Shown: positions 1 to 12,205 of the stretch, piece by piece
Position numbering within the stretch: the stretch's first letter is position 1
Layout of the letters: each line of letters begins with the position of its first letter
From: Canna indica
Taxonomy: Eukaryota > Streptophyta > Magnoliopsida > Zingiberales > Cannaceae
NCBI GenBank assembly: GCA_034359265.1
Contig: CP136891.1
Location: 80,282,501 to 80,346,500 of the forward strand
DNA length: 64,000 nucleotides
Reading direction: 5' to 3'
Position numbers and translations under genes: made by a program
Notes under the pieces: generated by a model
The model's input: the letters and a program-made list of their open reading frames with translations, nothing else
The model's database searches: none
Told to the model about the DNA's origin: nothing

Positions 1-780
1 TCTTTGATTTTTTTGATCGCGGACGTCGTGCGCTAACCGACTTGGAACCTGAAAGATTTCTCAATGAAACATTAGTTCTATATTTGTTATCATCAAAATC
101 GAGATTAATTAAGACCAATGTAGAAAACCTTAGACAAACAGACCCGTTTAGCTCGATAACAAAAAAATAAAATCGGGTTATCGGGCCCAAATCGTGCTCG
201 GATCGTGCTATTAGGCCTGAGTCGTGCCATTATAGCTGGGCTATCGGGCTCATATCATGCTATTGGGCTAATTCGGGCCCGATAACCCGATATTTTTTTT
301 ATAATGTACAAAATTTCTTTCGGGTTATCGGGCTGGGCTAGGCCTACACCGCCTAGCTCGGCCCGACCAGATAATTTTTTTGGGCTTATCGGGTGGCACA
401 AGGGCGGCGCGAGCGCGAGCACGAGTCATAAATTTATTGTAGATTTATAGGGTGAAGATTTTAAAATAATAAAAATAAATTGATGAGATTTTATATCGAT
501 GAATAATTAAAATGTAAATATATATATATATATATATGCTTTAAGTTATTAATATATATATATATATTATTTAGTCTATTAAAATATTTTTATTTTTTCG
601 TTTGATCTCTTATTTTATCTTTAATCCATATCAGCATTGACACTTAACAGTAAAAATTAACAGATGAATCAAACAGTAACGAAGATAATTTTTGAGATAC
701 TAAATGAAATTTTCTTGAAAATAAGAGATGAAATAAAAAAAATATAATATTTTGAAGGACCAAAAATATAATTAAGCCGT
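1..780. other. Non-coding, transposon-like upstream DNA
   Basis: No gene is visible. Positions about 170-400 are rich in CGGGC/GGGCC blocks and hold an inverted repeat: ATCGGGTTATCGGGCCC near 172-188 is mirrored by GGGCCCGATAACCCGAT near 275-291. This composition resembles the GC-rich ends of plant hAT elements, such as the one at 22688-25872. No terminal repeat pair or target duplication could be fixed, so it is only a possible relic. TA microsatellites follow at about 511-567, then plain AT-rich sequence. Confidence 0.4.
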
Positions 781-869
781 AACTGAAATTTATATACCTC
801 TTTTCCGTTGATTAGCCTTTCACACTCCAATCCGGTATAAACGTTGCGTTTCGGCCTCCGTTACAAACC

Positions 870-2352
870 TTTTTTTTGTTGCGTATCTCCGGCCCGAAGC
901 TTTACGAGCGAATCACGCTTCTCAAGCAAACATGCTTATCGATGTCGTTCTCTCACCTTCCAAAAGATCCGCGCATTTCCGATTTTCCCCTCCGAAAGAG
1001 AAAGGGAAGGCGAGGTGTGGGTGCGGCGAAGCAGCACTCAGTGGGTAAGCCGATACTTAGTTGCCAAGCTAGCTTTTTTATCACCACACACACTCACCTT
1101 TTTCACTTTTCATCAGCTCCTGCCGCGATCACTATACTCCTCGCCTCGCCCGAAGCAAGTCGCAGCTGATCCAGGAAAACCAAAACTTTTTTTAAGAAGT
1201 GTCAAGTACGTCGTCCTCCCTCTGTGATTCTTCTTTTTCTTTAGTTTTTATAGGTTGATATTTTTTCTTGAGCTTCGTATGTGGTATGATCTGTCTTTAG
1301 TTGGATGATTTAGGTTTTAAATTGTTTCTGCACCCAGTGAATGATTTTAGTTCTTGGAGATTTCATATCATTATGTTGTTGCTTCATGGTATATAGTATT
1401 TGCTAGTCATCACGAAAAAACAAGGGAGATATGGTAATAGGGGGATATTGGATTTTGTTATCAAGTTAAATAGGATATGATGATCTATATATGTTTATAT
1501 TTATTGCTTCGGATTCTATGAATATATTTTGGTTGAAGGAGATAATCCTTTGTTGGTTAATTAAAGAGGTAAACAAGACCTTTAGATTATCCGTCTTGGT
1601 AGAGCGTTTGAACTTTCTTTTAGGTATTATGTAGATTATCCGTCTTTTCTCCGAATGCGCTTTCACTTCATCTGGATGGGCTTATTTCCTCTCGGGTCTA
1701 CATATTCCGTTCTTTTATATCTTCACACCCGCTCATTGCTCTAGAAACTGCTCGAGTTCTTCTCTCTTCCCATGCAAATTGAAGCTGAGTTTGATATGGT
1801 GTTGGTTCATATGGTATGAGCGCAACTCGCGGATATTCGAAGAGCGACGATCTCCCTCTCAATCATTGGCTGCTGCGGCTGCAAGTTACTTTGTTTGTTG
1901 TATCAAATGTCTTTCCTGACATTATGTTGTAGGCCTATGGCCATACTATATTTTCGATTTTAGACTTATTTTTTACCCCTTCTCCCCCATCACCCGCAAT
2001 CTTTTCAACTCTCTTGAATAAGATTCCAGGTATTCACAGTTAAAAAAGAAGAAGGTATTATGTAGATTGTTACTTCCCCACGAGAAACATAAACAACTGT
2101 TTTCACAATTCTTATTTACAATAGAAAATGGTGGATTTTTAGTCTTGGACAAAAAGTTTGGTAAATGATTCGCCAGTTAAACTTTAATTGAAGAGTTCTT
2201 CATGCTATTTTGCTTTTTATTTTTTGCTTTCCACTGGGATTTGCCATTCCTATCATTTCTTCTTCTTCTTTTTTGGTTACTGCAAAAGTATGTAAATAAG
2301 GTAACGTATGCCCTTAAATTCATGACAGGAGTTGGGGGCCTTTAATAGGTAA
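870..2352 (+). promoter_or_regulatory. Predicted 5' UTR exon and leader intron of the RLCK gene
   Basis: The region 870-1206 is CT-rich and GC-richer than its surroundings. It is followed by a possible donor (GTACGT near 1206). A good acceptor, CATGACAG, ends at 2329, just ahead of the start codon at 2353. The sequence between is T-rich and has no credible coding frame, as expected of a leader intron. Short open frames here have no recognisable family. This is inference only. Confidence 0.4.
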
Positions 2353-4236
2353 ATGAACTGCTTTCAATTTTCTAATGGAGAAAAGCTGATGGCTTGGACT
2401 AGGAAGTCTGGGTCCACTATGTCTGATAGTAGTAGTAGATCGACAGATCGTGAGAAGAGAAGAACAGAAACTAACTCTAATTTATCATCGGATATGAGTA
2501 CTTTTTCTCGTGGAAGTTCTCGGTTCCCTAGTTTGTCTCAGAGGCCAAACAATCTCAGAGTATTCACTTTTAAAGAACTGAGAAATGCTACGAAGAACTT
2601 CAGCCGGATGCTAATGATTGGAGAAGGTGGTTTTGGTTGTGTTTTTAAGGGTACAATCCAGAATCCTAAAGATCCAAGTACAAACATTGATGTTGCCATA
2701 AAACAGTTGAACCGCGGAGGCTCGCAGGTAAGCTATCCTAGCAATGCACTAAAAGCAACCAATTAACATAGTCATGATTTTGGAATCTGACATATAATCA
2801 ATTTGCTTCCCAGGGACATAAGGAATGGTTAACTGAAGTGGATGTTCTTGCTGTAGTTGAGCATCCTAATCTTGTTAAACTAATTGGATATTGTGCTGAA
2901 GATGATGAAAGAGGAATCCAGCGACTTCTTGTGTATGAGTTTATGCCTAATAGAAGTGTAGAAGATCATTTATCAAATCGGTCAACTACACCTCTATCAT
3001 GGCCCATCAGACTTAGAATAGCTCTTGATGCTGCTCATGGCTTGACATACCTGCATGAAGGAGGAGATTTTCAGGTATTCTGTATTCCTTCACTCCAACT
3101 TTTATTTTTCTGAAATTGAACTATTATAGCATTCAGCTTCTTTATTCTCCAGCAGAATGGCACAACTTTATGTTCTTGTTTATTCGAGTTGCTTTAATCG
3201 AGTTGTTATTTCTTTTTTTGAGGGGAATCTTTTGACAAAGAGAAGTTTGTAGATTCTCAGACATAAAAAATTCTTTTTTCAGTTTGTTTACAATGTTTTC
3301 TATTCTCCTCTACTAAAGTCTTTATGGTGCAAGCTGCATCATGTATATTGTAAGTTGGTTAAAATTGTTATTAATTTGATTGGGCAACCAATTTATAAAC
3401 GCTTAAGTAATTAGGAAATGATTCAATCTATATACTCATGGGTTATGCTAAATATGATTAACTTGGCCACTGCAACAGTTCATTGATAATAAATGCATAG
3501 TGTGTGCAGATAATTTTTCGAGATTTAAAGACATCTAACATTCTCTTGGATGAGCACTGGAATGCAAAATTGTCGGACTTTGGGTTGGCTAGAGAAGGAC
3601 CAGCAGATGATTGCAGTCATGTTTCAACAGTGGTATTTAAAGTTTGATAACAGTTACATATTCAAAAAGTGCTTTGAATTTAACATGAATGTCCTCAAAA
3701 ATAAACAACAGGTTATTGGAACGATGGGGTACGCATCTCCAGAATACATCCAAACTGGGCATCTTACTGCCAAGACTGACATCTGGAGCTATGGCATTGT
3801 TCTATATGAGCTGATCACTGGCCGGAAAGTAATTGACAGAAACCGTCCAAAGAAAGAGCAGGATCTTTTGGAGTGGATCAAACCATATATCTCAGATGCC
3901 AAAAAGTTTCATGTGATTGTAGATCCAAGGATAGACGCAGATTACTCTTTAGAACAAGCGATGAAATTAGCTGCTGTTGCAAACAAGTGTCTCATGCGAA
4001 GCCCAAAGTTAAGGCCAAAGATGAGTCAGGTGTCAGAGATGGTGGAAAGGATTGTACAAGAGGCCGAGATTGGAATCCCTCAACACCATCTGAATCATTT
4101 TCAGGAGCAAAAAAGTTGTAGAGAAAGAGAAGGCAGAGGAGTCGAGTTGAAGAGAAGCATTAGCGCTTTGAAGCTGGAAGAAGGGAGGTGGTTTACATGG
4201 CACAGATGGCCGCTAAAGCTTTTGAGAGCTCAGTGA
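2353..4236 (+). CDS. Receptor-like cytoplasmic kinase (RLCK VII, PBL19/PCRK-like)
   Basis: Predicted Ser/Thr kinase of about 427 residues that would relay signals from membrane immune or developmental receptors. Exons with intact GT-AG borders and phase 0 are 2353-2727, 2814-3074, 3510-3632 and 3712-4236. The N terminus [11 protein letters not shown] and the Ser-rich stretch before [15 protein letters not shown] are typical of this group. Visible motifs are the Gly-rich loop [11 protein letters not shown], the VAIKQL lysine, the catalytic loop [20 protein letters not shown], and [16 protein letters not shown] in the activation segment. The catalytic loop is an FRD variant, as is usual in RLCK VII. 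Nothing is truncated. The family assignment is strong; the exact orthologue (PBL19 or PCRK1/2) is inferred from overall resemblance. A 5' UTR exon near 870-1206, joined by an intron ending at 2329, is likely. Confidence 0.9.
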
Positions 4237-4968
4237 CGGTAGAAATATGGCAGCTAAAACTAGGAACACTCCTGCATCTAGCTTCCTCCATTGATCCAAT
4301 GAAACAGTACTATATGAATGAATAGGTAGATGATGATTCTGGTACTTGCAGGTATAGTATTGTTTTTGGTTTGTATATGGCAATAAGCAATAATAGGCTT
4401 CTGTATATATTGAAGAAGTTCCATAATTAGGTAGAAATTTATATAACCGTTGACAAAAACAGGTGAGACTTTCTCACTCTTGCGTTCCTGATAAAAAGAT
4501 GAGTTCATGTTTTGCTTCCAAATCAAACGTATACTATTATCTTTGTAATTATCAGTATTATCCTTTGCGACTGCAATCTTATGCTTCTTTGAATCTTTGG
4601 GCATGTTACTGATGGTTGTGAAAATAATGAACAAAACTATGCAAAAGCATGTGGATTTTTTTTTTCTTATATGCGCGCATAAAAGAATTAATAGATCAAG
4701 AATCTTGATTACTTTTTTCATCTCAAAGGAATTATATGAGTTAAAGTTTTAATATTTGATATTTAATTTTTCACGCCGAGATTGTGACCATGAAAAGCAG
4801 CACGAAAATATGAGTTTTAATTTTTTACTCTATTTTTGATGGAGTTATTGTGTAAATAAATTTAATCCAGTTGCTAAAGACGTACAACCTATACATAATA
4901 CAAGCAAACATCATCCACAGAAAGTGGGAACAGATTTAGCTTCTATATCCAGCTTATCAGATCAGCCA
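4237..4968. other. Intergenic spacer between RLCK and sigma factor genes
   Basis: AT-rich, about 730 bp. It should hold the RLCK 3' UTR and the promoter of the downstream sigma-factor gene. I see no conserved open frame, RNA gene or transposon end. Confidence 0.5.
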
Positions 4969-7900
4969 ATGAACAAATGCCATCTGTGTGGCACATCGAT
5001 CCACAGAATCCATCACTCGCAATCTTGCAACCCCACTTGCAGGTTTGCTTGCACAGTACTGAAAACCTCGTCCTTACTCATCTACCAGCTTTTTCTCCCC
5101 GATTTTTTTTAGCTCTTTCAGTCGCATAGGAATTTTGGCTTCGTCACGACATCACCTGAAGATTTATCTGCAAACTATTTGAATGGCAACTGGAACGAGG
5201 TTCCTTCATCCATCGCTTCCTCCCAAGCAAACAAGAACCTGCCTCAAGAACTCTTCTTGTCCCGGTTGGCATCAATTCCTCTAACTTATTCTAATTTTTT
5301 GCTTCTTTCACCTTTAGGTGTTGATACTGATGTCATTTTGAGTACTTGCTTCTTCTTCCCCAATTTGATGCCCTTAGTGCATAATTCAGAGGGTTAATGT
5401 TTTCAACTGATATTTTTGTTATTAGCGGTCTGTATTCCTCCAAAAATGATAGTCAACCATGTTGTTTTAGGCCAATTGCCACTGATTTCATCACAGTTGA
5501 AAACTGTAAGCTCTTAGTCACATATTCAAAATGTGATGTGTTTTCGTGCTCCAAGAATTCCCTTGCAAGAAGGAATCTCATTGAAGTATTGAACAAATGT
5601 TAGGTTGTTTCTCATTCATTGGTAGTCCCATACCACAATGATCTCTGTCTGCTTTGTGTAACCAGGGAAACTATTACATTTTCAAGTTTAATCAAATATT
5701 TGTTTGTTATGCAGTGGCAATGCTACATGATCAAGCTATTAGGACAGTTTGCTTTGTGCCTGCTGCAACGATGGTGCATCCTTCTGCTGAGTCTGTTATT
5801 TCAAAGGACCGCGATGATGTTTGCAAAACGAATTCTTTTAAGACGGAAGAAAACAGCACTGAGGTAAATGTTTATTTGACCCTATGATTCAACACCATCT
5901 TCCATTTCAATTTGTACCATGCAAATAAACAGCACATTTGATGTAAGCTCATTCTTTATAAACAGCAAGCAAATGTCAGAATTGCATTAGCTGAAGAGTA
6001 TGATTTTGACCAGTACCAAAGGCAATTTGAAAAGCAAATGCTTTATCATCTGGACTCATGGTATCGGTGAGAGAATCTAGGGTTCACCTTCTTGATGTAA
6101 CTGTTGCTTGTATGCTAATTTGGCAGCACCAATTTCCTTTTTCTGATAATTTCTGTTTCCGTTTACATTTTAGATTCCCATCTTTCTACTCCGAGGAAAA
6201 ATCTCTGTTAGTGATGCCCATAGAACAAGTAGAAAATGCTAGCTCTAGTGAAGACAAGACAATGCAGCCAGCATGCTGTCCAAACTTTGTCAAACCGATG
6301 GATGCTCTTGTCCTTGCTATGAAAGCTGAAACGGAATCAAGAGAAGCTGCATTATTACCAAAAAAATCTAATCTCTTAGGAGAAGAGTTTGATGAATGCC
6401 ATACTCCTATGTTTGTTTCTCGAGATGTCTATCCTTCTTCCTTGATGAATAGCATGAAACCTGATCTTGTTTAGACTTTAAACAAAATTTCATCTTGATC
6501 TTTGCTTATGGCAGATCGACCAAAGGGATTATCATCAGATCAAAGCGACTGTTGGAGAGGCAGTCCAAGAAACGCAAGGTTCCTAAAAATCTCAAGAATT
6601 ATGTCTACAAGAGCACTAGATTGCCATCTAGAATAAGCAAGAAGATCGATAAAACTCTTGATTCAAATGATCCACTTAGACTATTTTTACGGGATCCAGA
6701 GACAAAGCAGCTTCTAACAGTTAAAGAGGAACAAGAATTATTTACCCAAGTACAGGCATGTCTTGCACCATTCTTTTGCTGAAAGCTTTACTTTTGTTCA
6801 CTTGTTTTGAGAGGAGTGTTTCTTCACACATGATGTTCAGTTTCCCCTCCTAACAGGATCTTATGAGATTGGAAGAAGTTCAGCAGAAGTTCCAAGTTCA
6901 ATTTAATCGTGAACCAACATTGACTGAGTGGGCTGAAGCAGTTGGAATGAGCTGCCAAACTCTGCACTCCTGCCTTTCTGCTGGGAGACGCAGCCGGGAG
7001 AAGATGATTTATGCTAATTTCCGTCTTGTTGTACATTTGGCTAGACAATATGAAGGGAGGGGCCTTGAATTACAAGATCTACTGCAGGTTGGCTGTCCTT
7101 CCATACGTTTTATTAAACAAAATTTCTCCTTTTCTGACTAATAAACATTACTTATCTTAGAGTTGCTTCTCTTTTTTGTTCCATGTGTATTCTGCAGTAA
7201 AAGCAATCAATTACTGATGCAATTTTGCCTCGTGAGACTACAAACAACATTTTGCAATTCTTCTTTCAAGGAATATGTTTGGAGTTTAAGAAGTGGAGAG
7301 AATAGGAAGCATTAACTTGTCACAAAAAGAAATAATAGTCAACATTAAGATAGCGAGGGAAGTTAGAATTTGTTTTGTTACATAGTGTTACAGAATCTTG
7401 TCATACTCTGTGGATATGGTAAACCTTATCTGTTCTTCAAAACCTTCATTAACTGGAACCTTCGTGTCATTTTCAATCTCTCTTTAAGGCTGCATGTATT
7501 TTGTTTCTTTCTTTTCCCTTTGCATAACCAGTCCTTGTTATTCCTTCATCTAAAAAAGATTTGTATTATTGTAGGAGGGAAGCAGAGGTCTGATGAAGAG
7601 TTTTGAGAAGTTCAAGCCAAAAGCTGGCTGCAAATTTTCAACTTATGCTTATTGGTGGATAAGACAATTCATTAGGAAAGCCATATTTCGCAATTCGCGA
7701 CTCATTCGGCTAACGGTATGAAACCTGCCTTGCTAGTTCAACTTGTTTCTTGCTTGAAAGTTGAAACAATAAAAAAAATCAGACATCTTTTGAAGCCACA
7801 AGCAATGCTTCTTTTAACTAGATTGTCTCCTTTAACTGAAAGGAAAATTCTTACAAAGAATAATCTTGGTTAAAGTATGCCGTGTTGAAATTGAATACTA

Positions 7901-8854
7901 CTATTTCAACTAATTCACTGCAAATTAGTCTGTGCAAGAAGATAAGGACATTAGTAGAGCTTTTCTTTTCCTTCACCAACAGCTCGTTCCAATTATTACT
8001 TCATTGCTTTGAGTTGACTGAAGTAATTATAGTGACATGTTTTCTCCTACCTAGAAACATAAATCATCTTCTTTTTATATTTACCATAAAAATGTTTTAC
8101 CTTGGCAATGAGAAGGGCCGTTCATCTCGATCCACTGTTTCCCTAAAAAATGTGTTGTTTATAAACTTCAAATTTCATATCATGCATGTAGGACACTGTT
8201 TTTGCTTTCCTAAAGGAGATAAAATATGCAAGGAGATTGTGCATTCAAGATGGCCATCTCCCGACAAACGAAGAGATTGCAGAGAGGGTTGGCATCACAG
8301 CTAAGAAATTGGAAAAACTGCTACTAGTCTCTAGGGACCCAGTATCGATTCACCAACGCATTTGGCAGGATATCACTTTTCAAGTAAGTTCATCAACTTC
8401 ATGAGATTTCTGTCTTCAATTATTAGAAATCAGATGCATAATATGTATCTATGTGATTGTTGGCATATTAATCAAATCCAAATCAAATATCTTACAAGCA
8501 AAATTAATAATGCTTGCTCTTTTAATTAAATTTTATCGTGAGTGGTTATTCACACTCAATACTCAGGAAATCACACCAGATCCTGCAGTTGACAATCAAG
8601 AGCTTATCATAGCCAAGAAGTTGATGAGGCAGCATCTGGACTGCCTTCTTAAGAATCTGAAGCCTAGGGAAAGGCAGATAATCCAGTACCGCTTCGGAAT
8701 ATTCGACAATAAGCCGAAGACTTTAACGGATATCGGCAAGATATACGGCCTGTCAAAGGAAAGGGTGCGGCAGCTGGAGAGCCGAGCTTTGAGCAAGTTG
8801 AAGGAGTTCCTTACAAGTGAAGGGCTGGAGGTGTATCAAGAATTGCTTGTGTGA
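4969..8854 (+). CDS. Plastid RNA polymerase sigma factor (SIG6-like); N terminus unresolved
   Basis: Nuclear-encoded sigma-70 factor that would direct the bacterial-type plastid RNA polymerase to promoters. Well-supported exons are 5715-5863, 5966-6066, 6174-6410, 6515-6755, 6857-7087, 7575-7715, 8192-8383 and 8567-8854. Region 1.2 is DPLRLFLRDPETKQLLT, region 2 contains NFRLVVHLARQYEGRG and YAYWWIRQFIRKAI, region 3 begins around DTVFAFLKEI, and the region 4 helix-turn-helix is GKIYGLSKERVRQLESRAL. The protein ends ...YQELLV. The first exons, which should carry a plastid transit peptide, lie somewhere in 4969-5264. The piece LFQSHRNFGFVTTSPEDL, from 5113, looks coding, but the phase into 5715 does not close, so that part is a guess. 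Odd points are a weak donor at 6411 and a probable GC donor at 6756. SIG6 is preferred over other plastid sigma factors on motif resemblance. Confidence 0.85.
6756..6856 (+). other. Probable GC-AG intron in the sigma-factor gene
   Basis: The exon ends ACCCAAGTACAG and the next bases are GCATGT, a GC donor in good context. The acceptor CTAACAG ends at 6856. Splicing here gives TQVQ-DLMRLEEVQ, which matches the usual continuity of plastid sigma factors. A GT donor six bases upstream (GTACAG at 6750) is also in phase and would delete two residues. Confidence 0.65.
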
Positions 8855-9570
8855 GTGCAAGCCTCATTGTCATTGCCACACCAGTATTCATTGTCATTGC
8901 AATTGTTTGTGATCAAATTTACCTCTTTTTTAGTTACTTTTCTGTATGTTCTATTGCAGTGCATACTGTACATATTTACATACAGTTTCACCAAAGTTGG
9001 TTCTGATAGACTCACTCTATACTGAATGAGGTAAATAGATGATTTTTTTCTGAAATAGAACACGCATAAAATAACAGTAAATTGTGTTCTTAGGATGCCT
9101 AAAATATATAATAATTGCTCAACCAATATTTTCATTTTTTTACTGCCAAATTGTCCACTTCTGACACGTTGGCAAATCTAATTTTCCAGCTATGTTCCTT
9201 AAATCCAAACATGTGGCCTCATTCCAGTTCAGAAGAATAATTCAAGTTCATCGATCGGATCGTGTCAAGCTTTTCAATTATTTTTTATTTTTAATCAAAT
9301 TATATTTACACGTTTTTACGTAAAGATTAAGCCCAATAATTGGCAAAGATTGGAAGCAGAATTCGATTTGTATTCCTGGATATGAGGACAAAATACGTCC
9401 CGATACGTTATCTTGTTTAAATCCCGTTAAAGCGTCCCGTTTTATTCATAATGATATTCCCGGTTCGACACTCGGTACTTTCGTTGTTTTATTTACCGCT
9501 TCATGCCCTAATAAAAGGCAAAAAAAATAAGGAATAAAAACGGAAAAAAAAGGAAGCTAGAGGAGAACCG
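8855..9570. other. Intergenic spacer, likely KINbeta3 promoter
   Basis: About 700 bp of AT-rich DNA between the sigma-factor stop codon and the GC-richer leader of the next gene. No recognisable gene, RNA or repeat was seen. Confidence 0.45.
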
Positions 9571-10782
9571 GTGGTCTTCAACTCTTCGTCAGCCACCGCC
9601 GCCCACCGGAGGCCCTAACACAGACAATTCCACGGCATCACCCGCCGCGGGCTGAGACAGCGACGGTACGTCTTCTTTACTTTCCCTTTTCTCCTTTCTT
9701 GCTGCTCCTGATCGGGCCTGTTCTCTCGGTATCCTCGCCTTCTTCTCCTATTGGAATCGCTTCGTCCTGAGATCTTGTGCTCCCATCCGTTCAGATCGAG
9801 GGCGTATTTCGACGGGTTGGTGGAGGGTGGAAGCGGGGGTCGAAGAACGTTCCCTTTCGCCTATTTGTTTCCTTTTACGTGGAGCCATCTGCTATCTGCT
9901 TTGGGATTGATATTGCTAGTGTTGCGCGCTTAGCCCTTGAATCAGTGACTGATCCTTCTGGAATTTAAGTTGGTAATTTTTTATTTCGCATTCGTATGCT
10001 ACCGAGAAAAAAATCAGGTTCTTTAATAACTTATTGGAGAAAGGAATTTGTTCAAGTATTTCTACAATGAGAAGCCTCATAGTTGTTCGAGTAGATAGTG
10101 CCTATGAAGTAATTTTCCGGATTCAGCTTAGTTTCTATTGCCAGAATGATAGGACTGAATAATAATCCCTTAGCTAAGGCGATTTCAAGTTTTGGATTGT
10201 ATTGTGGCTATCACTCCCTACATTCAACTTGTTAATGACGAAGATGACTATCTTAATTAAAGCTTTAAAACTTTCTACTGTTTTCAGCAAGGTATCTAAC
10301 ATTCCTATAGATATTCTTCCTTGAGTATATATGCCTATCATGTTACGAAATAGTGTTGTGGATGCTGCATCAACCTCGAGTTGTTGGCTTCATCCTTTGC
10401 ATTAATCATTTTTTCCTAAACCCATGGTTAATTTGCTTGTCTAAAGTTACCAAATTTCATAATTGGTTATATATATACTAACACAAATATTCAAGTTAAA
10501 TTTTTATGGGATCTAATGAACATTGATAAGGGTTGCACATGAACCATGATCTAAGTAGTCAGTGATGCTCTACTTCTAAGATTCTGATTTGTTTATGCTA
10601 CCAAAGAATGCTAATTGATAAAGAAATGGTGTATGTAGAAATTTTAGCTATAATCTTGTATATAGTATCCTGAACAAACAGTTCAACCTGAAGAAATAGG
10701 AGCTAAATAATTCTGTTCACAACCTGTACTAAGATAAATGCTCCACGATATGTTGTAATGAAGAATTATCACAATCAAATGC

Positions 10783-10935
10783 CTGGCGGACCTAGAAGGG
10801 GGGATGGTGGGGGCCGCCGCCCCACCTAAAATAATTCTGTATATAATTTTATATATTAACCCCTTTGATTTATTTGATTTTTAGTGTAAATAAATGACCT
10901 TGCCCCCTAATTATAATTTCTGGTCCGTCATTGCA
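10783..10935. mobile_element. Possible small TIR transposon relic
   Basis: A short segment is bounded by TGGCGGACCTAGAA on the left and its imperfect inverse, TTCTGGTCCGTCA, on the right. A GGGGG-rich subterminal part resembles the 30388-30900 element. No target duplication was found, so identity is tentative. Confidence 0.3.
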
Positions 10936-12082
10936 TCCACAAAGCAATACTTAGTGGCCAAGGCGTAAGGCACTCACCTATATCATTGTGATAACAGACT
11001 TTAACTGCCAGTGATTGCTCATGTGTTGTGTAGAGCAAAAAGATGTGTCGGAGTATGCATCTTGGACTATAGACGATTTGTTTGTTGGGCCTATGCCAAG
11101 AAGAGAAATAAGGGTGTTGTCATCTGCAACAACTTGTTCAGCAGCACCTGAATGAAACTGCATTATTTTCATCTCAGAATTGTGTCAAATATGTGCAGAT
11201 TCAGGCATCGATCATGTATGCCTATGAGATGGAAGGGGTGGATAAAAAGATACTCCAATACAAAGGGTTACTATTTATTAGCAAAAAAGAATTATGAATA
11301 CTTGCAAGGAAGTTGGTGTTATGTTGTTGACTTGTTGGCAATTAAAACATTGAAATGTAAAATCCAGTATCCTGAGCTACACTCTCTTAGACTTGTGATA
11401 GTGCAAACAAATGGCATGTTGCAGGAACATACACAATCACTATGCAACTTTTAATCACTTATTGAACTAGTGAGTCATGATTTCCAAGAGCCTCCATGTT
11501 CCTGCACATGCTATGGCTTCATGGCTGCATTAGATTGGTGACCAGTCATGAGTCATATAACTATAAGGTATTTGTATCCTGATAATTCCTCATGGCCTTA
11601 CACCTATAATCCTCGTTCCTGTCATGTTAACTTTAGTTATTAATTATTGTCAAATAATTTAAAATCTTTGTTGTTTATTACTATCTCTAGAACAGATTAT
11701 TAAACAGATCTCCTTTTATAATGTGCCACATATGGTACATATCCATTTTTAGGTAAGGCAATGTGATCGTTATTTGAGTAAGGCTATTAATAGGAATCAG
11801 ATAGATATAGTATTCAGAACTGGTTTGCATTTTGCGACACTCTTACAGGTGAAGTAAAGGTAGTTTATAGGCACTGAACTATAAAGGTTTCAGTTCTCTC
11901 TTTCGTTCATTGAATGTCAAAATGATTCCAGTACATATGTGAAGCACATTTCTATATAATCTGTCTTGATATAAATCATTAACTTTATGAAGTGACTTGC
12001 ACTACAGAAACTACCTAACCATTATCTATTTAACTTGGACCAATTTGATGATTGACGATGAGCATCAAGACTCAGTTCTCAA

Positions 12083-12205
12083 CGGTAGATGTCTTGTTTG
12101 AGGCTATTGATCAAGCACAATGGCAGCTGTCTTAGTTGAGGTTATTGATTTGTAGTCAAGCCTGTATTATTAATGGTAGATGTCTTAGTTGATGTTATTG
12201 ATTAT
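12083..12205. repeat. Three-copy tandem motif, about 50-bp spacing
   Basis: The motif GGTAGATGTCTTAGTTGA-GGTTATTGAT occurs three times with small changes, starting near 12083, 12121 and 12175. It lies inside the presumed KINbeta3 leader intron and has no coding sense. Confidence 0.6.

Noticed and set aside
844..1227. 127-codon open frame upstream of the kinase
   Set aside because: Two frames overlap, neither resembles a protein, and the position fits a 5' UTR exon.
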